From: a virus
IMG/VR virus record: IMGVR_UViG_3300036766_000988
Location: 62,001 to 126,000 of that record
Reading direction: 5' to 3' (one strand)
Length of the DNA: 64,000 nt
Within the stretch, counting starts at the first letter, position 1. Each line of letters begins with the position of its first letter. The translations under genes and the position numbers were made by a program. The notes below the pieces were generated by a model that was not told the DNA's origin, did not search any database, and saw only the letters and a list, made by a program, of their open reading frames with translations. Positions 1 to 7,627 of the stretch are shown piece after piece.

Positions 1-215
1 TTCTCGACTTCGACCCAAGGGCCGATGCCAAGTAGCTCCACCGAACCATCTTCCAAACGAACCTCCATCCGGACACCCGTCACGATGGAGCGACCCCGTA
101 ATTCCATCGCCTTGGTCGTGATACTCACAACCTCGAAGACGTGTTCGGTCTCCTCGGGCTCACACGAAGCCGTCACACGGAAGAAATCCCCAGCTACCAG
201 CTCGTAGGGCTTCAT
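1..215 (-). CDS. Partial hypothetical protein (N-terminal part only)
   Basis: Reading the minus strand from an ATG at 215 gives an open frame beginning MKPYELVAGDFFRVTASCEP that runs off the window edge without a stop. It starts 4 bases after the stop of the exonuclease gene at 220-852, so the two are probably cotranscribed. The visible 71 residues are rich in beta-prone V/E/G segments and show no motif I recognise. Confidence 0.6.
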   Translation of the reverse strand, partial: MKPYELVAGDFFRVTASCEPEETEHVFEVVSITTKAMELRGRSIVTGVRMEVRLEDGSVELLGIGPWVEVE

Positions 216-219
216 CGAA

Positions 220-852
220 CTAGAACCTCCTCGCCCACTCTTCGAGCATCGACATGAAGAGGTGCCCCTGTTCGATGGCGTCATCCACCGCCACGTGAGT
301 GTGGGGCTTGTTCGAGAACCACCGCTGCGGCATGTTCCGCTTCACGGACTCCCGGAACGAAGTTCCGAGCACCCCCATCGCGAACGTCTTGATGTCGAGG
401 GCGCTGAAACTAAACGGACTATCGAGCCCGAATCGGCGGACGTACCAGTACACGAACGTGAAGTCGAAACCGGCGGGGTATCCGACGAAGACCGCGTTCC
501 TGGCAACGCCGTTCTTCCCCAGCTCGATGCCGGGGAGACTGTTCACCCATGCGACGAATCGTGTCATCGCGACAGACGGCGCCAAGAGGTTCTCCCGGCA
601 CGCCCTCCAGGCCTCGGGTTGGGTCGCCCACCACGCCATCGTGTCAGGCTCGGGCGTGGCGCCGTCGAGCAGTTCGAGGTTGGCCGAGAACGTCGAGATG
701 ACGTTCTTGTTGAGGGTGAAAGGCTCTTTCGGATCGGTACGCTGATCTGGACGAAAAGCCGCCGCCCCGAAGCTGAGCATCGAGTTCGGGCCTGGGATGG
801 GCCCGTCCGCTTCGATGTCCACGCTCACGTACACCTCACGCAGTAAATTCAT
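220..852 (-). CDS. DEDDh-type 3'-5' exonuclease
   Basis: A 210-residue protein. Residues 9-16 (VSVDIEAD) give the Exo I D-x-E motif, the middle region carries [10 protein letters not shown] (Exo II-like), and the C-terminus has [13 protein letters not shown], the Exo III H-x(4)-D motif. Family knowledge: DEDDh enzymes remove nucleotides from 3' ends of DNA or RNA using two metal ions, as in RNase T or Pol III epsilon. Its place downstream of a tRNA array would suit RNA end trimming, but that is inference and a DNA substrate is equally possible. The full length and catalytic residues look intact. Confidence 0.8.
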   Translation of the reverse strand: MNLLREVYVSVDIEADGPIPGPNSMLSFGAAAFRPDQRTDPKEPFTLNKNVISTFSANLELLDGATPEPDTMAWWATQPEAWRACRENLLAPSVAMTRFVAWVNSLPGIELGKNGVARNAVFVGYPAGFDFTFVYWYVRRFGLDSPFSFSALDIKTFAMGVLGTSFRESVKRNMPQRWFSNKPHTHVAVDDAIEQGHLFMSMLEEWARRF

Positions 853-870
853 ACTGCGTCACTACACCGG

Positions 871-956
871 CGGAGGCAGAGGGATTCGAACCCCCGGTGG
901 GTATTACCCACGACTGCTTTCAAAACAGTAGGCATAAACCGCTCGCCCATACCTCC
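871..956 (-). tRNA. tRNA-Ser(TGA)
   Basis: Class II cloverleaf with acceptor pairs GGAGGTA/TGCCTCC, a long variable arm GTGGGTAATACCCAC, T-loop TTCGAAT and G73. The anticodon loop TTTGAAA gives anticodon TGA. It is the last tRNA of the array in transcription order, apart from the genes near the window start. Confidence 0.9.
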
Positions 957-960
957 AAGG

Positions 961-987
961 AAAAGGGACGGGATCTCTCCCGTCCCC
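961..987 (-). terminator. Rho-independent terminator-like hairpin
   Basis: On the minus strand GGGACGGGA, loop GAGA, TCCCGTCCC is followed by TTTTCC. It lies just downstream of the vWA gene stop and upstream of tRNA-Ser(TGA). Confidence 0.7.
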
Positions 988-1006
988 CGTCTACATCCTC
1001 ACCAGC

Positions 1007-2683
1007 TTACCAGCGGGTGGAGGACTTCGACTGCTTGATCTTCTTGGTCATCGACTTCTTCGCCGGGGCGGGCTTCGCCTTGGCGTCGTCATCGACGTTC
1101 GTCTGTGGAAGGGACGGCATCAGGATCGCCTGAAGAGCCGCATCGGGATCGACCGGCTGGATGATGGGGTTGATGAAGGGCTGCACGATCCCCCCGATGG
1201 GAGCCTGAACGTTGAAAGCGTTCGGGTCGCCGCCCCAGACGGCCGGGACGTTGCCCCCGATAACCGGGACGTTAGCGCCCCAGACGGGCGGGGCGTTGGC
1301 ATCCCCGACGGCCGGGATCACCTGCCCAACACCACCGGTGAACGCGTTGCTCGTCGAAGTCTGCACCGAGTTCGACATCTGAACGCCGTAGCTACAAAGC
1401 TCGTCCACCGCCGCCTCATCGCCCGCCGAGAGGCTCATCCCACGGGTACCGCCGCCTGAGAATGACCGGAGGTAGCCCTGGTTCGCCGTGTAGTTCCGTG
1501 AATCCGAGAGACGCATCCCGATGCCGTCTGCTGCGCACGCCGCTGCCGCAAGGCCTCGATGCCGGACGTTGTTCGACACCGCGTTCATGACCCCCTGAGC
1601 TGCCGCGAAGTTGCCCTTCTTGGCCTGCTCCTCCGCTTCGAGCTGAGCCCTGATGACCTCGTGGAGTCCGACGATCTTGTCCAGATCGGCGTTCGCCTTG
1701 GAGTCCTCGTCGCCCGCCTTGACGAAGTGGACCTTCGCCTTGGCCTCACCGGTCTTGTGCTCGCGCTTGCCGTTGGCGTCGATGACGTCGTACCCGAACT
1801 TCACGTCGAAGACATTGACCGCACGAGGAAACGCCTGCTTCTGCTCCTTGAGCTTCACGGCGAACACGAGATGACGCTGCTCTTCCGCGAGCACATCGGA
1901 GATCTTGATGTTGACCTCGCCCCCGACGTCCTCGCTCTCGGCCTCGACGTCGGTGATGACCCGCTCGATGGAGTGTCCGACGAGCGGAGAGACCTCGATA
2001 GCGAGGTCCGTCGCGTACGTCGAAGCAAGCCCGCCCAGCTCCTTGCCGAAAGCCGCGAGAGCACCATCGGGATCCCGGATGAAGGCATAGTTGCCCTTGC
2101 CGTTCTTCGCGAAGTCCCCGAGGAAATTCTGGTCCGTGTCCACGCCGTAGCCGAAAGCACTGGCCGTCACACGTCCCGCATTCGCCCCGAGGAGCCTGAT
2201 GATGGCGTCGGGCTTCGTAGCCGGGCCCTCGTTGGCCTGACCGTCTGTGAGCATGATGATGCGCTGGAGGAAGCCGTCGGGGAGGTCGAGGTTGTTCACC
2301 AGCTCGATCGCCTTGAGCATCCCGCCCGCGAAGTTGGTGCCGCCCATGACGTGCAGCTTGCCGACCTCGGCCTTGAGCTTGTCCTTGACCTCGTTCGTGA
2401 TCTTCGTCGGAGCGATGATCACGTGAACGCGGCTCTCGAACGCGATGAGCCCGCAGATGTCGCCGGGCTTCAGGTGGTCGATGAGCTTGAGCGCGCTCCG
2501 CTTGGCGTACTCCAGCTTGTCGCCTGCCATTGAGCCGGAGACGTCGATCACAGGGACGACGCAGAGGTTCGGGCGGGCTTCCTCGCCCTCCTTCACCGGA
2601 GCTGTGAGGGTGAGCACCAGGTGAGCGTTCTTGTCCTGGTCGTGACGGATCTTGTCGAACGTGAGACGTGCATCGATCTTCAT
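1007..2683 (-). CDS. von Willebrand factor A (vWA) domain protein
   Basis: 558 residues. A vWA domain starts near residue 40: VIDVSGSMAGDK is a complete DxSxS MIDAS motif, followed by a TDGQ strand near residue 148. A beta-rich region (about 250-340) with an AKVHFVKAGDE segment follows, then a helical region. The C-terminus is a low-complexity Gly/Pro/Asn/Val tail ending in a Lys/Ser-rich stretch (KKSMTKKIKQSKSS). The start is set by GGAGG 7 bases before ATG. vWA proteins bind metal and act as adhesion or assembly platforms, including in AAA-chaperone systems and virion decoration. Which role applies here is unknown, and no MoxR-type ATPase partner is in the window. Confidence 0.85.
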   Translation of the reverse strand: MKIDARLTFDKIRHDQDKNAHLVLTLTAPVKEGEEARPNLCVVPVIDVSGSMAGDKLEYAKRSALKLIDHLKPGDICGLIAFESRVHVIIAPTKITNEVKDKLKAEVGKLHVMGGTNFAGGMLKAIELVNNLDLPDGFLQRIIMLTDGQANEGPATKPDAIIRLLGANAGRVTASAFGYGVDTDQNFLGDFAKNGKGNYAFIRDPDGALAAFGKELGGLASTYATDLAIEVSPLVGHSIERVITDVEAESEDVGGEVNIKISDVLAEEQRHLVFAVKLKEQKQAFPRAVNVFDVKFGYDVIDANGKREHKTGEAKAKVHFVKAGDEDSKANADLDKIVGLHEVIRAQLEAEEQAKKGNFAAAQGVMNAVSNNVRHRGLAAAACAADGIGMRLSDSRNYTANQGYLRSFSGGGTRGMSLSAGDEAAVDELCSYGVQMSNSVQTSTSNAFTGGVGQVIPAVGDANAPPVWGANVPVIGGNVPAVWGGDPNAFNVQAPIGGIVQPFINPIIQPVDPDAALQAILMPSLPQTNVDDDAKAKPAPAKKSMTKKIKQSKSSTRW

Positions 2684-2892
2684 GGGAGTCCTCCGTAGCC
2701 GTTTGGTTCGGTCACGTCAGGGACGCAGAGCCGGACGAAGGGCTCTCAAATCCACGACTGCCTTAGCGAACGTCCGCTGTCTTCCCAAACCCCGAAGGGC
2801 GCGGTCGACAGTACGGGGACTCAAACCCGAAGGCGCAGTCCCACATGGCGAGCTATACACCGCTCCCCAGCGGGAGCGCAAGAAAAAGTTGG

Positions 2893-2975
2893 CGGAACGA
2901 GGAGGAGTCGAACCTCTATCCTTGCGGATCCCCGGGGTTCCAATCCGGTGTGGCGCCACCACCACGTCACGTTCC
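2893..2975 (-). tRNA. tRNA-Ser(GGA)
   Basis: Class II cloverleaf with acceptor GGAACGT/TCGTTCC, a variable arm with the GATCCGCAAGGATA hairpin, T-loop TTCGACT and G73. Anticodon loop TTGGAAC reads GGA; the A31-C39 pair is a mismatch. Confidence 0.8.
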
Positions 2976-3005
2976 ATGATCTGTTCGTATCCTACCTTCA
3001 GTAAG

Positions 3006-3272
3006 ATGAGCCTGCGTAAAAAGTCCTCGGACAGCACCCTGCACCGGGTGAGTCTTCCCCAAGAGGACCGTGAGACGCTGCTCCCTTGTCCGGCATGTGC
3101 GGGAGCGCAAACGACCCTCGAAGAGATGCCTGACGGCCGCTACCACATGAAGCAATGCCCCTGGTGTCAGGGAGTTGGCTCCGTCCCGAGCTACATCTAC
3201 CAAGCGTTCCTCCGGTGGCTGCGGATCTACAACCACAACCGGCTACACGGAAAGTGTGGTGAGAAGAAGTAG
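3006..3272 (+). CDS. Small zinc-finger protein with DnaJ-like CxxCxG motifs
   Basis: 88 residues on the plus strand inside an otherwise minus-strand region. CPACAG and CPWCQGVGS form two CxxC knuckles spaced as in the DnaJ central zinc domain. The first ATG of the Cys-rich segment (3006) is used; upstream codons overlap tRNA-Ser(GGA). Probably a zinc-stabilised adaptor; function unknown. Confidence 0.6.
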   Translation: MSLRKKSSDSTLHRVSLPQEDRETLLPCPACAGAQTTLEEMPDGRYHMKQCPWCQGVGSVPSYIYQAFLRWLRIYNHNRLHGKCGEKK

Positions 3273-3274
3273 GG

Positions 3275-3736
3275 TCAGTCCTCGGGATCTTGGTCCAAGA
3301 GCCGTTCCCAGGCTGTCTTCGAGGGAGGGGGCAAAGGATCAGGAGGGGGCTCGGTGGTTTGAGGGATCCTGCCCATCACTGGTGCCAACGCATTCTTGCG
3401 AATATCGGCACTACCATCCGGATAGACTTCCTCAATGTAGTACGCATGGTACTTCAAAGCCAGCGGAAGTCCCCGTGTTTTGCCTGGTTCTACATACAAG
3501 GCGAGCACGTAGGGTGCGGGAGCACCCCGAGATATTTCAGCGTTCCAGAGTTCTGAAAACTGCCGATACCAAAGGCGACATTCTGGGTAAAGGCGGTGAA
3601 TTTCTTGGGTAATAGGCTTGATCTGTTCTTGCAGATCTTGACTGCCGTACCCCTGTAGAGCCTTGATCCTTTCCACGAGCATGGTCAGGGTCCGCGCCCG
3701 ATGAGCCAAGCTGGGAGGGTCTGTAGGATCAGGCAT
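3275..3736 (-). CDS. Hypothetical protein
   Basis: 153 residues starting MPDPTDPPSLAHRARTLTML, chosen because codons further upstream lie inside tRNA-Pro(GGG). There is an N-terminal helical segment, a central LWYRQFSELWNAEI region and a Pro-rich C-terminus (TTEPPPDPLPPPSK). No family recognised. It converges with the 3006-3272 gene, the stops lying 2 bases apart. Confidence 0.6.
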   Translation of the reverse strand: MPDPTDPPSLAHRARTLTMLVERIKALQGYGSQDLQEQIKPITQEIHRLYPECRLWYRQFSELWNAEISRGAPAPYVLALYVEPGKTRGLPLALKYHAYYIEEVYPDGSADIRKNALAPVMGRIPQTTEPPPDPLPPPSKTAWERLLDQDPED

Positions 3737-3741
3737 GGAAT

Positions 3742-3819
3742 TGGTCGGGATGACTGGATTTGAACCAGCGGTCTCGTGTCCCCCAGACACGCACTTTAGC
3801 CAGACTAAGCTACATCCCG
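3742..3819 (-). tRNA. tRNA-Pro(GGG), CCA encoded
   Basis: Acceptor CGGGATG/CATCCCG, A73 and encoded CCA. The anticodon arm CGTGT-CTGGGGG-ACACG gives GGG. This isoacceptor decodes CCC, the codon at the putative +1 frameshift site of the HisRS-like gene at 21836-22493. Confidence 0.92.
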
Positions 3820-3824
3820 ATGAA

Positions 3825-4211
3825 CTACGTAACCGTAACTTGGGCTCCCACTTCGTGAAAGAGGTGCCGCATTTCGGTAGCATCCATTCTTGAGGTGCCA
3901 CTTTTGAGGACCCGAGAGCCCTCGCTTGCAACGATGTCGATCAAGATTCGAGCTTCATTGACCCCCAGGTTGAGCAGAGACCGTACAAGCCTCATCGTCG
4001 CGATTCTGTTCGGACCCACGGACACCAGAGTCACACAGAACTCATACTGCTCCGTTGAGGATCTCCCTGGACAAGCATGGGGTCCTTCGCCAGACCGCCC
4101 ACATCCAGAGCAGACCACGGGGTATTTCTGCCGAGCCGCCTGAATCAGCTCCTGCTGCTCGGAAGGCGTGAGGGCGTCAATCTGCTGGAGTACTTCGGAG
4201 ACAGTGGGCAT
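3825..4211 (-). CDS. Ribosomal protein L7/L12-like protein with a zinc-knuckle hinge
   Basis: 128 residues. The N-terminus (VSEVLQQIDALTPSEQQELI) resembles the L7/L12 dimerisation domain. The usual flexible hinge is replaced by CSGCGRSGEGPHACPG, a possible zinc knuckle. The C-terminal half (EQYEFCVTLVSVGPNRIATM onward to the GAQVTVT end) follows the L12 CTD pattern of beta strand, NK(V/I)-x-(V/M) helix, LGLKEAK-like turn, helix, and final GAxVxV strand. In ribosomes this domain recruits EF-Tu and EF-G. A virus-encoded EF-Tu lies 9 kb away, so a dedicated stalk-factor pair is an attractive inference. Confidence 0.7.
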   Translation of the reverse strand: MPTVSEVLQQIDALTPSEQQELIQAARQKYPVVCSGCGRSGEGPHACPGRSSTEQYEFCVTLVSVGPNRIATMRLVRSLLNLGVNEARILIDIVASEGSRVLKSGTSRMDATEMRHLFHEVGAQVTVT

Positions 4212-4218
4212 CTAGACC

Positions 4219-4260
4219 TCAAAACAGGAGGGTGCCCAGCATTACACCAGGCACCCTCTC
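4219..4260 (-). terminator. Rho-independent terminator
   Basis: Minus-strand hairpin GAGGGTGCC...GGCACCCTC followed by CTGTTTTGAGG, between the HNH gene at 4267-4824 and the L12-like gene. Confidence 0.65.
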
Positions 4261-4266
4261 ATCCCA

Positions 4267-4824
4267 TCAGCCGTGCATCTGACCCGCAGAGGCCTCGATG
4301 TACGGTCTCCACACCTCGGGGATGTCCCGAAGGCCGAGCATCGGCTGCGACATCGGCAGCGTCTTCGGGCGGTGAGGCTTCTTGAGGAGCTTCATCTTCG
4401 CCTGCTCGGGCGTGCGACCCGCCTTCTTGTCATTGCACGGGTAACACGAGGTTACGATATTTTCCCAAACCGTCAGACCACCCTGAACGCGAGGGACAAC
4501 GTGGTCGTAGTTCAGGTCTTTCATCGTCTTGCGCGTGCCGCAGTAGCAGCACTGGAAGTGGTCCCGCGTGAGGACGTTGATGCGGCTGAACTTCACGCCC
4601 TTCTTGTAGGAAGAGACTGGCTTCACGAGCCGGACAACGGCAGGCATCCTGCCCGTCCACCCGGGGATGCCGCTCCTGAGAGCAAGTTCGGCCGGGTAGA
4701 TGACCTCGGGGTACTCTTCGAGGACTTCTACCTTTTGGTTGTTCAGCTCGGTGATGACTTTCTCCCACGGAGAACACCTGTGGGGTGTCATCCAGGGGGT
4801 GAGGACAAGCGTGTGGGAAGCCAT
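4267..4824 (-). CDS. HNH endonuclease (McrA-like)
   Basis: 185 residues from MASHTLVLTPWM, preceded by AAAGGGGG. The HNH core is complete: CCYCGTRKTMKDLNYDHVVP (zinc Cys pair plus D-H), then GGLTVWENIVTSCYPCNDKK (N and second Cys pair). Family knowledge: a metal-dependent nicking or cutting nuclease, often a free-standing homing endonuclease in phages. It sits between tRNA-Leu(CAA) and the L12-like gene. Confidence 0.85.
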   Translation of the reverse strand: MASHTLVLTPWMTPHRCSPWEKVITELNNQKVEVLEEYPEVIYPAELALRSGIPGWTGRMPAVVRLVKPVSSYKKGVKFSRINVLTRDHFQCCYCGTRKTMKDLNYDHVVPRVQGGLTVWENIVTSCYPCNDKKAGRTPEQAKMKLLKKPHRPKTLPMSQPMLGLRDIPEVWRPYIEASAGQMHG

Positions 4825-4889
4825 GACGCCCCCTTTCTGGATTTCTCCGTTGGAAGTTACTGTCAACGTCGCCGAATGCGAACGTTTGG

Positions 4890-4973
4890 TGCGAGCGGAG
4901 GGAGTTGAACCCTCACGATTGTTAGTCGCCGGATTTTGAAGCCGGTGCGTCTGCCAAGTTCCGCCACGCTCGC
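4890..4973 (-). tRNA. tRNA-Leu(CAA)
   Basis: Class II, acceptor GCGAGCG/CGCTCGC, A73, D-arm TGGCGGAACTTGGCAGACGC typical of Leu. The loop TTCAAAA reads CAA; the variable arm is long. Confidence 0.9.
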
Positions 4974-5594
4974 TTATGCGTCTACCGTATCTGTTTTGTC
5001 ATTCCCCGAATTCAGGTGTTGTCCTAGATCCTTCTCGGAGATGTCGTCGGACCCGAAAGAGATAGGCACAGGGTACAGCGACTCACGAGCCGTGCCAGTA
5101 AGCTTTTCCCAGAGATAAGGCACCACCTGCTGCCACAACAGCAGAGAGGATGGGGGCGCCTTCCACACGCCGTACTCAGACCCATTCCGAGCTGGGTCGT
5201 GATCTTCTTGACGACCCTTGAACCAAGTACCGTCGTTAGGTACCGCCAACACACGATTGCTCTCCGTGCTGTAGAAGAACACAACATCGGGGATGCTCTT
5301 CTTGTTCTCGTTGAACAGGGTCACGTCCTCGAAAGGCCAGGATTTCACAGTAGAGAAGGCCACCTTCTTACTCTTAACCTCGACCTTCAGCTCCTTCTTC
5401 CCGGACGAGGCCCTGTCGAAAATCAGGATGTCCACAGTCTCCTCGAACGGGAGCCGATCCTCGTTCTCAGCACGAACACGCGGGGCCTCTCGATGAGTAC
5501 CAAAGCCCTCCATCGCGAGCCGGTAGAGGATGAGGCACTCGTACTGCATCGAGGCGATGTGGCGCTTCCGGAACTCGTTGAGGTCGTAGCTCAT
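4974..5594 (-). CDS. Putative PD-(D/E)XK-like nuclease-fold protein
   Basis: 206 residues from MSYDLNEFRKRHIASMQYEC; upstream codons run into a terminator. ETVDILIFD...KELKVEVKSKKV has the spacing of a D...(E)xK nuclease core (ILIFD strand, then VEVKSK). The N-terminal helical part with MQYECLILYRLAMEGFG also fits restriction-like folds. No cognate methylase is adjacent. The fold is an inference from the motif only. Confidence 0.55.
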   Translation of the reverse strand: MSYDLNEFRKRHIASMQYECLILYRLAMEGFGTHREAPRVRAENEDRLPFEETVDILIFDRASSGKKELKVEVKSKKVAFSTVKSWPFEDVTLFNENKKSIPDVVFFYSTESNRVLAVPNDGTWFKGRQEDHDPARNGSEYGVWKAPPSSLLLWQQVVPYLWEKLTGTARESLYPVPISFGSDDISEKDLGQHLNSGNDKTDTVDA

Positions 5595-5621
5595 GACCTT
5601 CAGTACACCGACGGCGCAGAA

Positions 5622-5653
5622 CAAAAACCGAAGGCCGGTTACCCGGCCTTCGA
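5622..5653 (-). terminator. Rho-independent terminator of the tmRNA unit
   Basis: Minus-strand CGAAGGCCGG, loop GTAA, CCGGCCTTCG, followed by GTTTTTGTT. It lies 75 bases downstream of the tmRNA 3' end. Confidence 0.85.
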
Positions 5654-5728
5654 GGGGCGAACAGTTTCCCGTCCGTCCTCCACCACTCCGAGGACTCTCG
5701 CCCCCAAAGACTTCTGACTCTCTCTTCG

Positions 5729-6080
5729 TGGAGATGCCGGGAATCGAACCCGGGTCCACAAGTCGTCGGAATCAAACCTCATTCACGTGTGTAGTCGCCG
5801 TATCCGCTGCGACTCAGCTCACGGATTTGGCCGTGACCTATCTCGTCTGCTTGTCTCGATCCTTCGGCCGCCGAGCACGCCTTGGATCCAGCCCTGTGGG
5901 TTGATGCCCCTGTTCCGCTACCAGGACGATCTTGCGGAGGGACAGCTCAGGCCGCCAGGAGGGCGGGCAGAGCGGTGCTGTTGTCGTTCGCAGCTAGTGT
6001 CACTCGATTGATTATGGCGGGTCAAGCGCCGCCTACACGCAGTCTGATTCGTGTTCCCCGTGTCGAAACCTGTCATCCCC
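5729..6080 (-). ncRNA. ssrA: tmRNA (ribosome-rescue RNA), one-piece
   Basis: The 5' end GGGGATGACAGGTTTCGACA and the 3' end GGGTTCGATTCCCGGCATCT with CC and A73 form the tRNA-like domain; acceptor GGGGATG pairs with CATCTCC. An internal reading frame starting GCG AAC GAC AAC encodes ANDNSTALPALLAA and stops at TGA, so the tag keeps the ANDN start and ends LLAA rather than the usual LAA-terminated ALAA. CCA is not encoded, so it must be added. tmRNA with SmpB frees stalled ribosomes and tags the nascent chain for proteolysis. A viral copy may rescue ribosomes during infection or alter tag recognition; this is inference. Confidence 0.93.
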
Positions 6081-6134
6081 GATACTACCTACCTCTACAG
6101 TACACCAAGACGTTAGAATCGTCGAAATGTTTGG

Positions 6135-6217
6135 TGCAGGGAGGGGGACTTGAACCCCCACGTCACTGAGGACACCGGCTTCTGAGACCGGCGCGGCTGC
6201 CATTACGCCATCCCTGC
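6135..6217 (-). tRNA. tRNA-Leu(CAG)
   Basis: Class II, acceptor GCAGGGA/TCCCTGC, A73. Anticodon arm CCGGT-CTCAGAA-GCCGG; long variable arm. Confidence 0.9.
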
Positions 6218-6226
6218 ATGTACTAC

Positions 6227-6312
6227 TGGTGGGTTGCCAGAGAATCGAACTCTGCGTGCCTTGCGGCCCCTGCTTATCAGGCAGGTGGTTTCAACCAGCC
6301 ACCTCGCAACCC
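6227..6312 (-). tRNA. Class II tRNA with anticodon GAT, CCA encoded
   Basis: Acceptor GGGTTGC/GCAACCC, A73 and encoded CCA. The D-arm (GGT...ACC with a GGCTGGTTGAA loop) is Ser/Leu-like. Anticodon arm CCTGC-CTGATAA-GCAGG gives GAT, an Ile anticodon. The variable arm GCC-GCAA-GGC is long. No ordinary tRNA-Ile is class II, so charging identity is uncertain (Leu-like A73, Ser-like D-arm). Confidence 0.8.
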
Positions 6313-6346
6313 GAAAGAAAACCCCGGCTCTTCCCAGAACCGGGGT
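6313..6346 (-). terminator. Rho-independent terminator
   Basis: Minus-strand hairpin CCCCGGTTC...GAGCCGGGG followed by TTTTCTTTC, directly upstream of the GAT-anticodon tRNA. It closes the unit carrying the 6686-7198 gene and its 3' region. Confidence 0.75.
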
Positions 6347-6685
6347 CTGACGACATCACCCACGTCCGCCGAGCGGTCCCGTTGTTCACGGTCTGCCTCA
6401 GCGCACCTCGACCCCTTGCGGAGCGATGGATGGCCCTACCCTTTGCGGGTCGTCGTGATGGACTGGGAAAAAAGAACGAGGAACAACAGGAGCAAGTTCA
6501 TCCGCCGTGACTTTGAGCAATTTTGGCTTACCTCTGGTTCGGGCTATGCCGTACGAGGTATTTGTCGCCGTAGGAAAGCTCTCGATCGTTCAGCGCGTCC
6601 GAGCGGGTCTCCCCGCTATGTAGATTTGGGTTCCTCGTTCGATGGACGGTTGACGCAAGCGTTCCCCGGCCACCCCAAGACCCGG
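6347..6685. other. 340-base stretch without a recognised gene
   Basis: No credible ORF or tRNA found. On the minus strand there are two small stem-loops with GCAA loops (CCCGCAAAGGG and CTCCGCAAGGGG). It could be a 3' UTR or an unrecognised small RNA. Confidence 0.4.
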
Positions 6686-7198
6686 CTACTCGAAGAGCGC
6701 CGGATCCAAGTTCTCGATCTCGACCTCGCGGGCGTTGCCAGTCGCGATGGCTGCCCGGAGAGCACCAGCACGCTTGGCCGCCGCTGAGGCGAGCTTCACC
6801 GCTTCCGAAGGGGTCACGGTGATTCGCGACACGAGCTTCGTCGGGTCGCGTTCGTCGTCGTTCCGGTAGGTGTTGTACCGATCCGGCTTCGGGCCTGCCG
6901 CCGTCCGCCACATCTTCTCGGCACGAGCGTACCCGCCGATCCTCTTGACGGCCTCTTCGAGGCTCATCTTCTCGCCGTTCGCCTCGACCCCAACCGCGAG
7001 GTTGTAGCGAGCCTGGGCGACCTGGAGGCTGACGATGGCGCCCTCCGCCTTGAGGAACTGCTCGACGATCTTCTGCGGAGCTTCCTTGTCCTCGTCGGGG
7101 AACTTGCGAAGCGAACCGTCGAACGATCTCGCTGCCGTGTCCCGGCGCAGCTCGAACTGCTTGATCGCCTCTCTCAAGGCGTAACCCGTGGTCTTCAT
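6686..7198 (-). CDS. Hypothetical helical protein
   Basis: 170 residues, start fixed by AGGAG 8 bases before ATG. Strongly helical and charged (residues 1-110). The middle has a KPDRYNTYRNDDERDPTKLV segment, and the C-terminus is Ala-rich, ending NLDPALFE. No family recognised. Confidence 0.7.
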   Translation of the reverse strand: MKTTGYALREAIKQFELRRDTAARSFDGSLRKFPDEDKEAPQKIVEQFLKAEGAIVSLQVAQARYNLAVGVEANGEKMSLEEAVKRIGGYARAEKMWRTAAGPKPDRYNTYRNDDERDPTKLVSRITVTPSEAVKLASAAAKRAGALRAAIATGNAREVEIENLDPALFE

Positions 7199-7236
7199 CT
7201 GGATCTCCTCTTGAGGCTAAAACTACACCGATGCGT

Positions 7237-7313
7237 TGGTGTGGGGACGGGGAATCGAACCCGCGCGAAATCTGCTTGTCGAGCAGACGTGGTCACCAGC
7301 TCACTCTCCCCAC
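7237..7313 (-). tRNA. tRNA-Val(GAC) with C33, CCA encoded
   Basis: Acceptor GTGGGGA/TCCCCAC, A73, CCA encoded. Anticodon arm TCTGC-TCGACAA-GCAGA: anticodon GAC, but position 33 is C instead of the near-universal U. The T-stem has only three good pairs, as in its paralogue at 8675-8748. Confidence 0.85.
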
Positions 7314-7329
7314 GAAACACTGAACCTTG

Positions 7330-7403
7330 TGGGACGTCCCGGATTCGAACCGAGACAAGCTCGTTTATGAGACGAGGGCTCTGACCGATTGAGCTAACGT
7401 CCC
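7330..7403 (-). tRNA. tRNA-Met(CAT) elongator-like (or Ile2)
   Basis: Acceptor GGGACGT/ACGTCCC, A73, loop CTCATAA. G1-C72 is paired, so it is not an initiator. It could be tRNA-Ile2 if C34 is lysidinylated. Confidence 0.88.
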
Positions 7404-7476
7404 AGTAGGCCGCCGAGGAGTCGAACCCCTACGCCACACATTGATAAGAAGTGCGCCAGCATACCGTCTGGCCTAG
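7404..7476 (-). tRNA. tRNA-Ile(TAT)-like, irregular
   Basis: The T-arm is clear and the acceptor 3' strand GCGGCCT partly pairs with AGGCC. The D-stem CCAG/CTGG overlaps the acceptor. The best anticodon arm, CACTT-CTTATCA-ATGTG, reads TAT with C37. The irregular acceptor/D junction means it may be degenerate. Confidence 0.4.
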
Positions 7477-7536
7477 GCGACGGCCCTCATGAGGACTACG
7501 CCTATTGGTATCTTGAACATCAGGGCCTCCTTGTAG

Positions 7537-7615
7537 TCGGCGCGAAGGGGGTCGAACCCTCACGGTTGCCCGGCGGGGTTTAGGCCCGCTGCGTCTGCCA
7601 TTCCGCCACACGCCG
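7537..7615 (-). tRNA. tRNA-Leu(TAA) with C33
   Basis: Class II Leu D-arm TGGCGGAATGGCAGACGC, acceptor CGGCGTG/CGCGCCG, A73. Anticodon arm GCGGG-CCTAAAC-CCCGC: anticodon TAA with C at position 33. Confidence 0.85.
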
Positions 7616-7627
7616 TATACGAACATC

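Noticed and set aside
1559-2533. 324-residue plus-strand frame over the vWA gene
   Set aside because: Shadow of the vWA gene; composition is low-complexity Asp/Glu/Leu/Val antisense reading.
2795-2872. Possible tRNA with T-arm-like TCGGG-TTTGAGT-CCCCG on the minus strand
   Set aside because: No acceptor stem pairs well and no anticodon arm can be drawn; kept out of the feature list.
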